A stretch of 23,838 bases of DNA from CAZWHE01 sp964633825. GTDB taxonomy: Bacteria > Planctomycetota > B15-G4 > CAYZWU01. The notes under the pieces are model-generated. The model was not told where the DNA came from. It did not search any database and worked only from the letters and a program-made list of their open reading frames with translations. The DNA is taken from assembly GCA_964633825.1 (NCBI GenBank), contig CAZWHE010000052.1, positions 1-23,838 of the forward strand. Reading direction: 5' to 3'. Positions 1 through 7,396 of this stretch are shown piece after piece. Position 1 is the first letter of the stretch, and each line of letters opens with the position of its first letter. The position numbers and the translations under genes are program-made.

Positions 1-1152
1 GGTTTTGCGTTTGTTAAACCGCTCGCGCTCTTCGAAAACAAATCCTCTTTTCCCCCTGAGGACCGGCTCGAGATACGCTTCAAGACCCAATCCCCCCACT
101 TCTTCCCCGGGCAGGACATCGATTTCCCTTAACCAGATCTGGTGGTTTTCGAATTCAACGATCTCCTCCTCTCCCTTTTCATCGAGCAGGGAAAGATCGG
201 CCAGCCTCTTGTTGTGGCGTTCCCAGTCAGCCAGCAGCTCCTGCGAAGGTTTTCCCATCTTGCCGATGATATCGGGACAGAGATCGGCCACTTCCGAAGG
301 GTAGACTCTTTGAGTGCTTTCCACCGCAAAAAAGCCGGGATAGAGATCCTCGTGCACGACGATGCGCATCACGGCGTTGTAGGGAATTCTCTGCAGCACG
401 AACTCCTCGTAATAATCGTATTGAGAATGATAGCGCCGCCTGATCCGATAGGAGACGGCTTCTTCTTCTTCCCGATCGATGCGATCCCTGACACGGGCAT
501 CGGCCCGGTTCGCACTGGCACCCGGTTTACGAAGAAGCGTTCCCTTTTCGAGACTGAGATCTTCTTCGAGAGAAAGGAAAGCATTTTTTTCCCTCTCGAT
601 TCGGAAAGAAATATCGGCTCCGGCTTCGCTCAACGACGGCCAGCAAGCGAAAGAAACGCCTGAAGACGCCTCTGCTCGAGATGTGAGCTTGTCCCCGTCG
701 GGCAGGTTCAAAAGCCTTTCGATGTAAAAAAGCAAGTCTCCTTTCTTGAGAGAGCTCTCCGTACCCATAACGTCACTCATCGTCAGGCCGAGCACCTCGC
801 CGACAAATGATTCCGGATTGTCATAGACGCTCCTCAGGTCCGGACGGCGGCCGTTCAGGATGTAGTAAATCATGCTGACCTGGCCCGCCGGCGACTCCTT
901 GCGGTAGTGGCCGAAAACGAATCGAAGATCGTAGGTGTTCTCGGTAACCGCCAATGGAGCAAGATCGCGGGCGAGAATCCACCCCCTTTCGAATGGAATC
1001 GTTCTGCCCGATGTTCGTGTTTTCAACGCCTCCTTTTCCCAGAATTCTTGTTGAATGACCTGCAGGAGATAAAGCCTGGCGACTACGAGACAAAACAGGA
1101 GTGACGTCAGGATCAAAAGAAAATGAAAGCGGTCGATTTTCGTTTTTTTCAT
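1..1152 (-). CDS. mrdA: Penicillin-binding protein 2 (elongasome transpeptidase), N-terminal part, runs off window
   Basis: The minus-strand frame from ATG 1152 stays open for 384 codons to the window edge. It encodes a short cytoplasmic tail (MKKTKIDRF), one TM helix (about residues 10-31) and then the class B PBP signature RGWILARDLAPLA (residues 56-68), the counterpart of RGxIxDRNGxxLA. Residues 273-286 (GFFAVESTQRVYPS) match the 'PGVEVxxxxxRxYP' element. Residues 354-370 (GLGLEAYLEPVLRGKRG) match the dimerisation-domain 'GIExxYEdxLxGxxG' element. The catalytic SxxK, SxN and KTG motifs lie beyond the window. In E. coli PBP2 these two elements sit near residues 150 and 210, so this pedestal domain is longer by over 100 residues, with an acidic/basic stretch around 185-245. 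ATG overlaps the mreD stop (ATGA), implying translational coupling. Its place after mreBCD supports PBP2 over PBP3. The membrane-anchored enzyme would crosslink peptidoglycan during elongation, with RodA as partner. Confidence 0.85.
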   Translation of the reverse strand, partial: MKKTKIDRFHFLLILTSLLFCLVVARLYLLQVIQQEFWEKEALKTRTSGRTIPFERGWILARDLAPLAVTENTYDLRFVFGHYRKESPAGQVSMIYYILNGRRPDLRSVYDNPESFVGEVLGLTMSDVMGTESSLKKGDLLFYIERLLNLPDGDKLTSRAEASSGVSFACWPSLSEAGADISFRIEREKNAFLSLEEDLSLEKGTLLRKPGASANRADARVRDRIDREEEEAVSYRIRRRYHSQYDYYEEFVLQRIPYNAVMRIVVHEDLYPGFFAVESTQRVYPSEVADLCPDIIGKMGKPSQELLADWERHNKRLADLSLLDEKGEEEIVEFENHQIWLREIDVLPGEEVGGLGLEAYLEPVLRGKRGFVFEERERFNKRKT

Positions 1153-1640
1153 CTCTCGATGAGAATCCGTAAAAACCTGTACTGATCATATAACCTGACA
1201 GCAAGCGGCATGAGAAAAGCGGCTGATATACTGGAACAGAGAGGCCTCGCAATCGTTCCGACACCGGTTTCGGGAAGACATCCCGCCGCAAGAAACAAGA
1301 GGGCGATCACTTCCATGAGACAGCCTGCGAATATTATCAATACAAACTGCGTCGAAATGTTGCGGACATACAAAAGCCCGCGAATTCGTAATATCAACCA
1401 GGTTAAAGCGATATATGTCAGAATATAGAATCCCGAGGGCTCGCTGGAGAGACTCCCTTTGAGCAGACCCGCCAGGAAACAGATCGCCCAATACTTTTCC
1501 CCATCCCCTTTCATCGCGTAGACCATGAGAAAAAGGAGAGCAAGATTTGGAGAGAGATATCCAACATAGGGAAGAGTCCGCAGCATCTCCTCCACAACAA
1601 GGGCCGCCGTCAGAATGAAACAGAGTATGAAATACCTCAT
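1149..1640 (-). CDS. mreD: Rod shape-determining protein MreD
   Basis: The product is 163 aa, the usual MreD size, and almost wholly hydrophobic, with about five TM segments (roughly 2-20, 26-43, 48-65, 70-88, 100-122, 130-150). The N-terminal half has the family feel of LPYVGYLSPNLALLFLMVYA followed by GxxxGLLKGSL...GFYILTYI. Sequence identity in MreD is generally low, so the call rests on size, topology and position between mreC and the PBP2 gene. Its ATG overlaps the mreC stop by 1 nt (TAATG), and its stop overlaps the PBP2 start by 4 nt. It is expected to work in the inner membrane with MreC and RodA/PBP2 in lateral wall growth. Confidence 0.85.
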   Translation of the reverse strand: MRYFILCFILTAALVVEEMLRTLPYVGYLSPNLALLFLMVYAMKGDGEKYWAICFLAGLLKGSLSSEPSGFYILTYIALTWLILRIRGLLYVRNISTQFVLIIFAGCLMEVIALLFLAAGCLPETGVGTIARPLCSSISAAFLMPLAVRLYDQYRFLRILIER

Positions 1641-2926
1641 TATCTTGCCGCCACCAAGCAGCCCCCTCTTTCAGCATCGATTTCACCACAGCGAACCAAG
1701 TACTCTCCCGTCGGCCCTCCTTTGAGAATACGGCATAGGGGATACAGTTCTCCGCCCGAACAGGCTCCGCTTGATAAGTGAAGCAGAGAATCAGGTGACA
1801 ATTCCATTCCTCCCGAGGGCCGTTTCCCGTCTATTGACATGACTGTAATTGAGCAAATCGTGCTGGATCTTTTGCCGACGCGGACACGAACAGGACGCGG
1901 AGCCGGCCCACTCAAATCGAGCAGGGTTCGCTCATCCCCCGGCGCCATGAATAACTCGCCCCTTGAGGATAAGAGTCCCACTCTCGTAACTTTTCCTACG
2001 AGATACCCTTCGGAAACGAGAAGATCATCCAACGAGATTCCGGCTTCGAAACCCGACGATATACGGATAAAGGTGTGGGCTAAAATAAACCCGGGCGGCA
2101 GGCGGAGTACGACGGGCACGCACTTGATCCGGAGCGGCGGAACAGGTTTTCGGTCGAGCGCTCCGGCTCTGTCCCCCGGAACGAGAACAGCCAACCGACA
2201 AAGGTCCCGCCCTTCAAACGGCGGAACGATCCCGACATGTTCTCCAACCTCTCCATCGCCGTTCGGGCTCGCATCGAGCCGCCCCAGATAGAGGCCTGAT
2301 GGAATGTCTGCTTTGTTATATCGAGAAGACGTAAAGGCTTTGATTCCCGAAGTGAGTCCGAATCTTGAAGAAAGATATTCGACACGGATCTTCCCGTCCG
2401 TGCTCCCTCCGCCCACCGTGAAAAAGACATTGCCCCCGGCAATTCCTTCGCTTGTTTCAGCGACTATGATGCGTGAATTCCGATGACCGAGAAGGAGCAA
2501 ATCGACAAGCCCATTCTTTTCGACGCGATCGACGAATCCCACGAGCACATTGCCGTGAACAACGGGATCGTCGCTGAGAATGGGAGGCGCTTGCCCCACG
2601 TCGGCTTTCAGCCGCAAGCACCCCCGCTGCGGAACCCCGAAAACACGAGCCCCGAGCGCAATCTTTCCCTCACGCACCGGCGACCCGGTGAAAACAGGCT
2701 TCCACCAGTTATCCCTGAGCTTTTCCGGTCCTTGAAACTCTCCGGCGGTGCCTTCACCGCCTGACGGCGATTGCACTCCCGATGCCAGGGTCAAGAGGAT
2801 TTCCCAGGGCCGGGACAGAATGAGAGCGGTGGCTTCAACCGCTCTAACGGGATGTGACAAGGGAGTAATGAGAGAAAGGAGTGCGTAACACAATACGACT
2901 GCTTGAAAAAACCGCTTGGGGATCAT
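1640..2926 (-). CDS. mreC: Divergent, enlarged MreC-like rod shape-determining protein
   Basis: The product is 428 aa, against about 280-370 for most MreC. An N-terminal membrane helix or signal-like segment (residues 6-24) is followed by a Gly/Pro-rich stretch instead of the normal long coiled coil. Residues 118-218 carry a recognisable MreC beta domain: a PVVHGNVLVGFVDRV segment, 'LLLLGHRNSRIIV', then IRVEYLSSRFGLTSG and IPSGLYLGRL. This corresponds to the family pattern 'VVxxxGLVGRVxxV...DpxSrv...VxxGDxVvTSGxxgxfPxGlxvGxV'. Residues 297-340 (DDLLVSEGYLVGKVTRVG...) and 378-401 look like a second, decayed copy. The gene lies 21 nt after mreB and overlaps mreD by 1 nt. MreC is the periplasmic scaffold that binds and activates PBP2. 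The fold assignment is by motif and position; the duplication is my inference. Confidence 0.78.
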   Translation of the reverse strand: MIPKRFFQAVVLCYALLSLITPLSHPVRAVEATALILSRPWEILLTLASGVQSPSGGEGTAGEFQGPEKLRDNWWKPVFTGSPVREGKIALGARVFGVPQRGCLRLKADVGQAPPILSDDPVVHGNVLVGFVDRVEKNGLVDLLLLGHRNSRIIVAETSEGIAGGNVFFTVGGGSTDGKIRVEYLSSRFGLTSGIKAFTSSRYNKADIPSGLYLGRLDASPNGDGEVGEHVGIVPPFEGRDLCRLAVLVPGDRAGALDRKPVPPLRIKCVPVVLRLPPGFILAHTFIRISSGFEAGISLDDLLVSEGYLVGKVTRVGLLSSRGELFMAPGDERTLLDLSGPAPRPVRVRVGKRSSTICSITVMSIDGKRPSGGMELSPDSLLHLSSGACSGGELYPLCRILKGGPTGEYLVRCGEIDAERGGCLVAAR

Positions 2927-2947
2927 CGGCCTTGGAAAACCGGCTCA

Positions 2948-4018
2948 CTAGTTTTCGCTACTCTCCAGAACTTTGCTGTAAACATCCAGCTGATTCAGGA
3001 ATTCCCCCGTTCCACGAGCAACACATTCGAGCGGGTTTTCGGCAACCCTGACAGGAAGCTGGACGTCCTCACCGATCTTGCGATCGATCGACCTGAGAAG
3101 CACGCCGCCGCCTGCCAGCGTTATGCCGTTGTTCACCAGATCAGCAGATAGTTCGGGAGGTGTCGTCTCCAATGTCACCCGAATAGTTTGAACAATAGCG
3201 CGTACAGGATCGTCGAGAGCTTCTCTGACCATTTCAGAATCGATGACCGCCCTGCGGGGTAACCCGGTTCGCTGGTCGCGTCCGGCAATTTCCATCTCCA
3301 TTTCTTGATCCAGGGGATAGGCGGATCCGACCTCTGTCTTAACCCGCTCCGCTGTTTGTTCGCCGATCAGAAGATTGAACTTGTTTTTCATATAGTTGAT
3401 GATGGCTTCGTCCATGTCGTCTCCGGCGGTCCTGATCGATTTGGAAGTCACAAGACCGAAAAGACTGATGACAGCGACTTCCGTCGTCCCGCCGCCCACA
3501 TCCACGATCATATTGCCCACGGGATCATAAATCGGAAGGCCCGCGCCGATTGCGGCCGCCATGGGTTCCTGGGCAAGATATACCTTTCTCGCGCCGGCGC
3601 GTTCTGCGGAATTGATCACCGCTTTTTTCTCCACCTCGGTAATACCCGAAGGAATGGAAATAACGATCCGCGGACGGACCATATAGGAGCGGTTATGGAC
3701 TTTCCGAATGAAATAACGGAGCATCTTCTCGGTAATCTCGAAATCAGCGATGACGCCGTCTTTGAGGGGACGAATGGCCACGATGTTTCCCGGAGTTTTA
3801 CCCAGCATCTCCTTGGCTTGAAGCCCTACGGCATCCCCATCCAGCAGGACCTCGTTCGTCCCTTTTTTTACAGCCACGACTGAAGGTTCATTGAGAATGA
3901 TTCCTTCGTTTGGTGCACAAACCAGGGTATTGGCAGTACCCAGATCGATGCCCATATCGATGGAGAACTTCCCCATCATCCATTCGACAGGTTTGAGGAG
4001 ATTGGGTGTAAGTTCCAT
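2948..4018 (-). CDS. mreB: Actin-like rod shape-determining protein MreB
   Basis: The product is 356 aa and a clear MreB. Phosphate-1 motif MGIDLGTANTLV lies at residues 22-33, phosphate-2 VDVGGGTTEVAVIS in the middle, and the adenosine motif GITLAGGGVLL near the C-terminus, with ISIPSGITEVEKKAV and QEPMAAAIGAGLPI between them. It polymerises with ATP under the inner membrane and guides the elongasome. ATG at 4018 gives about 14 residues before the usual 'MfGKFS' start (MELTPNLLKPVEWMMGKFS). This may be a membrane-binding amphipathic leader, or translation may begin at one of the two Met codons at residues 14-15. A GGGAAG stretch just upstream of 4018 mildly favours the long form. It is the first gene of mreBCD-mrdA. 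No convincing promoter was seen between the terminator at 4122-4168 and the start. Confidence 0.97.
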   Translation of the reverse strand: MELTPNLLKPVEWMMGKFSIDMGIDLGTANTLVCAPNEGIILNEPSVVAVKKGTNEVLLDGDAVGLQAKEMLGKTPGNIVAIRPLKDGVIADFEITEKMLRYFIRKVHNRSYMVRPRIVISIPSGITEVEKKAVINSAERAGARKVYLAQEPMAAAIGAGLPIYDPVGNMIVDVGGGTTEVAVISLFGLVTSKSIRTAGDDMDEAIINYMKNKFNLLIGEQTAERVKTEVGSAYPLDQEMEMEIAGRDQRTGLPRRAVIDSEMVREALDDPVRAIVQTIRVTLETTPPELSADLVNNGITLAGGGVLLRSIDRKIGEDVQLPVRVAENPLECVARGTGEFLNQLDVYSKVLESSEN

Positions 4019-4121
4019 GGCTTCCCATTCAACAAATGGACGGCAATTGATAAAAGGAAAACAACCGCACCGCCATTAGTTTACACGGTCCGAACCGGAA
4101 AAATCTATCTCTTTTTGCCCG

Positions 4122-4168
4122 CAAAACAAAAGAAGGGGCCGGACAAACTCGTTGGTCTGCCCGGCCCC
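4122..4168 (-). terminator. Rho-independent terminator after the 55-aa gene
   Basis: Read on the minus strand, GGGGCCGG (4168-4161) pairs perfectly with CCGGCCCC (4142-4135). The 18-nt loop can add a few more pairs. The stem is followed at once by TTCTTTTGTTTTG (4134-4122). It sits 50 nt past the stop of the 55-aa gene and about 104 nt before mreB, so it separates the coiled-coil/microprotein transcript from the mre operon. The plus-strand reading has only a weaker mixed A/T tail. Confidence 0.85.
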
Positions 4169-4217
4169 ATTAATTATTTTCAGATCAGGCGGTTCTGCTC
4201 ACAGTCGGATGATTCGA

Positions 4218-4385
4218 TCAGAGCCCGAAATTACCGTTATATTTAAAGAGAATCATGGCGATTCCCAGGATCAAAGCCAGTGTTGTCACAAAGATACAGG
4301 CTTCAGGAAAGCTGATTAAGGGCTTAGAGTCTTTTGCTTCCTGAACATCCTCGACTTTCAGCTTTCTTCTTCTTTTCGAGGCCAT
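4218..4385 (-). CDS. Small basic single-TM protein (55 aa), unknown function
   Basis: I do not recognise this gene. The frame starts at ATG 4385 and ends at TGA 4220-4218. It encodes a very basic N-terminus (MASKRRRKLK), a short polar linker and one strongly hydrophobic segment (about residues 29-47), ending ...KYNGNFGL. GAGGAG lies about 10 nt upstream of the ATG. By the positive-inside rule the N-terminus should be cytoplasmic. It follows the 282-aa coiled-coil gene by 100 nt with no terminator between them, and a strong terminator comes 50 nt after it, so the two genes look like one transcript. The good ribosome site, membrane-like composition and own terminator argue that it is real. It could be a small accessory subunit of the neighbouring coiled-coil protein or of the elongasome. 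Confidence 0.7.
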   Translation of the reverse strand: MASKRRRKLKVEDVQEAKDSKPLISFPEACIFVTTLALILGIAMILFKYNGNFGL

Positions 4386-4485
4386 TTCTTGTCATCTCCT
4401 CTTTTCGAGGTTTGTTTGTTTCACATTACTTTGTTAAAGCGACACTGCCTTCGGCCTGTCCGGGACTCTTCCGTTTGAACCGATA

Positions 4486-5334
4486 TCAGAGAACCGTCGT
4501 GGCGTTGTCCTGAATTTTGATCTCCGATCCTTCTGCACAGAACCGGATTTTCGCGGCGCACTGCTTCTTGTAAACCTCATCCACTTCGACTTCGCCGAGG
4601 TACTCTTCACTGCGATAGACCTGGAAGGTCCAGCCTTTCTTGACACCGTCATCAGCACCGACACTCAGAATCACAAAGCCGAGCTCGTTGTCGACATCGA
4701 GAACTTTGGCCGCGATTTCAGGCATGGCTTCGAGGCTGGAGATATCGAATCCCTTGCTTTGCGCGATGTTGAGAAGGCTTTCCAGATGGCCGTTCTTCTT
4801 GTCCAACCCGGCCATGGCCACCTCGATATCCGAAATCCTCTGGTTGGCCCGAGCGAGATCGCCTTCCAGACGAAGCTTGTCGTCTTCAGCCTGACGCTGT
4901 TTTCCCTGTGCATCGAGCGCATCGTTCCTGAGGCTTGCATTCTCATCAGCCAGCGCATTGTTCCTGTTTTGAAGGTCGTTCATGTTCTGGCGGAAATCAT
5001 CCAGATTGGCCTGGATCTGATCCACGGCACTGCGAAGCTGCTGGTTGTCGACACTCTGGCTCTCGACCCTGTCCGTGAGGTTGCCGTTCTGCACCTCCAG
5101 ATCTTCGATCCTGCTCTTCTTGTCATCGATTTCGCTTTCCAGGTTGGATCTTTCAGCCTCAAATTTCGACTTTTGATCGGACCAGTCTTCCTTCGCGTTG
5201 TCGAACTCACCCTTCACATTTTCGTATTCCTGCTTCCAGTTATCCGCTTTGGATAGATAACTCGCAGCAGCGCCGACAATGACCAGACTGAAGACCAGGT
5301 TCAGGATGATGAATATTTTCCCGATGCCGCTCAT
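4486..5334 (-). CDS. Membrane-anchored long coiled-coil protein with small C-terminal beta domain
   Basis: The product is 282 aa. An N-terminal TM helix (residues 6-26: GKIFIILNLVFSLVIVGAAA) is followed by an unbroken heptad-rich region (about 30-190) that is Gln/Asn/Asp/Glu/Leu rich. A C-terminal segment (205-282) has a beta-rich pattern, AAKVLDVDNELGFVILSVG, GVKKGWTFQVYR and GEVEVDEVY. This 'GxVxxVdxxxGfVxLxxGxxdGVxxGxxFxVyR' pattern occurs in several small beta-barrel modules (for example the FlgT C-terminal kind). Topology puts the coil outside the inner membrane. AGGAG lies 7-8 nt before ATG 5334. A consensus sigma-70 promoter lies about 110 nt upstream, giving a long leader. The gene precedes the microprotein and mreBCD. 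Its function is unknown; a periplasmic scaffold is my inference. The layout (TM, coil, beta domain) is that of MreC although the sequence is different. Confidence 0.85.
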   Translation of the reverse strand: MSGIGKIFIILNLVFSLVIVGAAASYLSKADNWKQEYENVKGEFDNAKEDWSDQKSKFEAERSNLESEIDDKKSRIEDLEVQNGNLTDRVESQSVDNQQLRSAVDQIQANLDDFRQNMNDLQNRNNALADENASLRNDALDAQGKQRQAEDDKLRLEGDLARANQRISDIEVAMAGLDKKNGHLESLLNIAQSKGFDISSLEAMPEIAAKVLDVDNELGFVILSVGADDGVKKGWTFQVYRSEEYLGEVEVDEVYKKQCAAKIRFCAEGSEIKIQDNATTVL

Positions 5335-5443
5335 TTAAAACTCCTCGTTATTAAAAAAAGAGGGGCTCTATTCCATCCCGATAAACGGAGATGAAAAAGC
5401 TGTAACCTTAGTAATATTAAAGACAGTTCGTATTTAAAAAATT

Positions 5444-5478
5444 GGGTCTGATTATAGAAACGGTTCAATGTATGTCAA
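5444..5478 (-). promoter_or_regulatory. Consensus sigma-70 promoter for the coiled-coil/microprotein unit
   Basis: On the minus strand TTGACA (5478-5473) and TATAAT (5456-5451) are both perfect matches, separated by 16 nt. The expected transcript start is near 5444, leaving a leader of about 110 nt to ATG 5334. It faces the 282-aa gene and lies just past the end of lnt, so it can uncouple that unit from lnt. Confidence 0.8.
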
Positions 5479-5501
5479 GCTGAAAAAGAGCTGTTTTCCA
5501 C

Positions 5502-5532
5502 TGCTAACTTCTCCTCAATAATGAAGTTAGCA
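5502..5532. repeat. 10-bp perfect inverted repeat between lnt and the coiled-coil gene
   Basis: TGCTAACTTC (5502-5511) and GAAGTTAGCA (5523-5532) are exact reverse complements around an 11-nt loop. It lies 40 nt after the lnt stop and about 24 nt upstream of the -35 box of the next promoter. No T-run follows on the minus strand, so it is not a textbook terminator. It may be a weak lnt terminator, or an operator or activator site for the promoter at 5444-5478. Confidence 0.55.
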
Positions 5533-5571
5533 TAAAGGTTACAAATGCGCAGTCCTTCTCCGGTTGTCAAG

Positions 5572-7269
5572 TCATGTATCCTGTTTGGAAATCTTTGTAA
5601 CCACAAGACTTCCTACCAGAAAGACAAATATGACAAGAACCTGAAAAAGAACAAGCACTTTCGGAAAAAAGTCGCCCAGTTCCATATAAAAGGTGCGCAC
5701 TCTGCAAAGAGGAACTTCGCAACTCAGAATACCGGCGACATCTCTGTCTTCGCCGTTGACAACGATGCGTCCGCCCTGTGGAACTTTCCCCAGCGGATCA
5801 ATGACGCAACTGATCCCTGTGTTGGTGCTCCTGTAATAAGAACGCCGTGTCTCTACAGCTCGAAAGAACGACATGGCCATCATATGGTCGAATTCGGAGG
5901 AGCGGCCGAACCAGCCTTCATTCGAAAGGTTGATCATGAACTCGGCCCCCTCTCGGACAAACCGCCGGCAGTAATCGCCGTACGAATTTTCGTAACAGAT
6001 CTGGACACCGAAACAGTATTTCTTGCCGCCCGCATCAATGGTGTGAACTGAAGGCCCCTGCCCGGGTTTCAGGTTGGGCAGGAAACCGGCCAAATCCATT
6101 ACCCAAGTCTCGATTTCCTCCCGAAAAGGCAGGCGTGCGATCCACGGCAGATACTCCCCTCCGGGAACGAGAACCGTCTTGGAATATGAAGAACAACGAT
6201 TCCCCTCCGGGTTGTAAAGGATAGCGCTGTTTCTCTTCTCGAGAAGGCCGTCCGCTCCCAGCCTGTACGTCCCGGCCCCCATCAGAAACCAGGCATGGGC
6301 GGGGCCGACGACATCCTCGATAACGAGATCAACGACCAGTTCCTTTTCGCGGGCTCTCCAGTAGGCATCTCCATATTCATTCCCGTTTTCGTCCTTGTGC
6401 CAGACTTCACCGGCGGTGTCGTCGCTGACCGGCAGGCCGTAAATCGTTTCCGGCCAGACCACGAGATCGGGACTCTTGAAACCCCCGGACAGCAACTCCC
6501 GCGTCGCATTCAAATACCGTCCGAAAACTTCTTCGAAGCGATAACTATCGTCCTTCAATTCCTGCGGAATGTTGCCTTGTATCGTCGCCAGGACAGGGCC
6601 CTTCTCAATGACAACGGTCGACGGACGACAGGTTCCGTAAATCAAAGCCCCTGCAAAGAGAACAAGAAAAAGTCCCGTCCCGGCATAACGGTTACTTATC
6701 ACGGACAGCGGCGTTCGGTCGGCAGGCAATCGGCCGGCCGGAGTTTGACCGGAAATGTGCGGGAGGAGATAGACGGCAACCACACCGGAAGAAAGCGCCA
6801 ATAGAAATCCAGGGCCCCAGACACCGCACAGGTCGGCCGTCTGGAGCAGGGGATCTATAAAGCACGAGCTATACCCGAGCAAAAGCCACGGAAATCCGTC
6901 GAGAGGAAAAACGGAACGGAAATATTCCACTGATATCCAGGCGAGGGGAGCAGAGAACCACGCCGGGAGCCGGGCATGATGGATCCCGGTTCTGTATAAA
7001 AATGCAAAAAGGGGCAGAGCCAGCCCTTCAGCGACCGCCATCCCGAGAAGGATGATAAACGCTGTTTCAGCAAGCCAGGCACAAGCGACCAAAAAAAGAA
7101 CGACTCCGGACAGATAGAAATAGAGATAACTCTTCCGGCTCCATGGTTCGTGACAGGCGATGATAAAAGGAACAAGAGCCACAAAACCTAAAAAACCAAG
7201 ATCGGCAGGAGGAAAGGCCAAGGAGAAGAAAGCAATACCTATTGCCAGGATAATAAGCTGTCTGTTCAA
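5572..7269 (-). CDS. lnt: Apolipoprotein N-acyltransferase
   Basis: The product is about 565-567 aa (E. coli Lnt is 512). It has six or so N-terminal TM helices (to about residue 215), a carbon-nitrogen hydrolase domain (about 225-520) and a last C-terminal TM helix (540-560). Numbered from TTG 7275, the nitrilase triad is visible: E276 in VVWPETIY, K366 in SYSKTVLVPGGEYLP and C427 in GVQICYENSYG, with NLSNEGWFGRSSEFDHM after it. It adds the third acyl chain to the N-terminal Cys of lipoproteins at the inner membrane, and so serves outer-membrane lipoproteins such as the RND adaptor encoded divergently. No ATG lies near the start. TTG 7269 has AAGGA 8 nt upstream and is preferred; TTG 7275, two codons earlier, is too close to that site. 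The 120-nt gap to the adaptor gene must hold divergent promoters, but none is convincing by eye. Confidence 0.96.
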   Translation of the reverse strand: MNRQLIILAIGIAFFSLAFPPADLGFLGFVALVPFIIACHEPWSRKSYLYFYLSGVVLFLVACAWLAETAFIILLGMAVAEGLALPLFAFLYRTGIHHARLPAWFSAPLAWISVEYFRSVFPLDGFPWLLLGYSSCFIDPLLQTADLCGVWGPGFLLALSSGVVAVYLLPHISGQTPAGRLPADRTPLSVISNRYAGTGLFLVLFAGALIYGTCRPSTVVIEKGPVLATIQGNIPQELKDDSYRFEEVFGRYLNATRELLSGGFKSPDLVVWPETIYGLPVSDDTAGEVWHKDENGNEYGDAYWRAREKELVVDLVIEDVVGPAHAWFLMGAGTYRLGADGLLEKRNSAILYNPEGNRCSSYSKTVLVPGGEYLPWIARLPFREEIETWVMDLAGFLPNLKPGQGPSVHTIDAGGKKYCFGVQICYENSYGDYCRRFVREGAEFMINLSNEGWFGRSSEFDHMMAMSFFRAVETRRSYYRSTNTGISCVIDPLGKVPQGGRIVVNGEDRDVAGILSCEVPLCRVRTFYMELGDFFPKVLVLFQVLVIFVFLVGSLVVTKISKQDT

Positions 7270-7396
7270 TACCAAAATCCTTTCTCTCGCGGTCTCTGCT
7301 TTAGTGCTTTCGTTATACCGGTTCAGGAAAAATGTATCTTTTGAAATGATCCATCTACTTCTTTTTCCCTTCGTATATTACATTATACTAATCGAG

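Noticed and set aside
129..1291. Several short open frames on both strands (129-329, 369-584 and 821-1291 minus; 142-663 plus), suggesting a broken gene
   Set aside because: The minus frame from ATG 1152 is continuous for 384 codons and carries PBP2 motifs; the others are out-of-frame shadows of it. No frameshift is needed.
4135..4168. Hairpin as a plus-strand terminator
   Set aside because: No plus-strand gene ends nearby, and the clean T-rich tail is on the minus-strand side.
7160..7396. 79-residue upstream extension of the RND adaptor
   Set aside because: It is antisense to the lnt 5' end and would bury the signal peptide and lipobox; ATG 7397 puts the lipobox Cys at residue 28.
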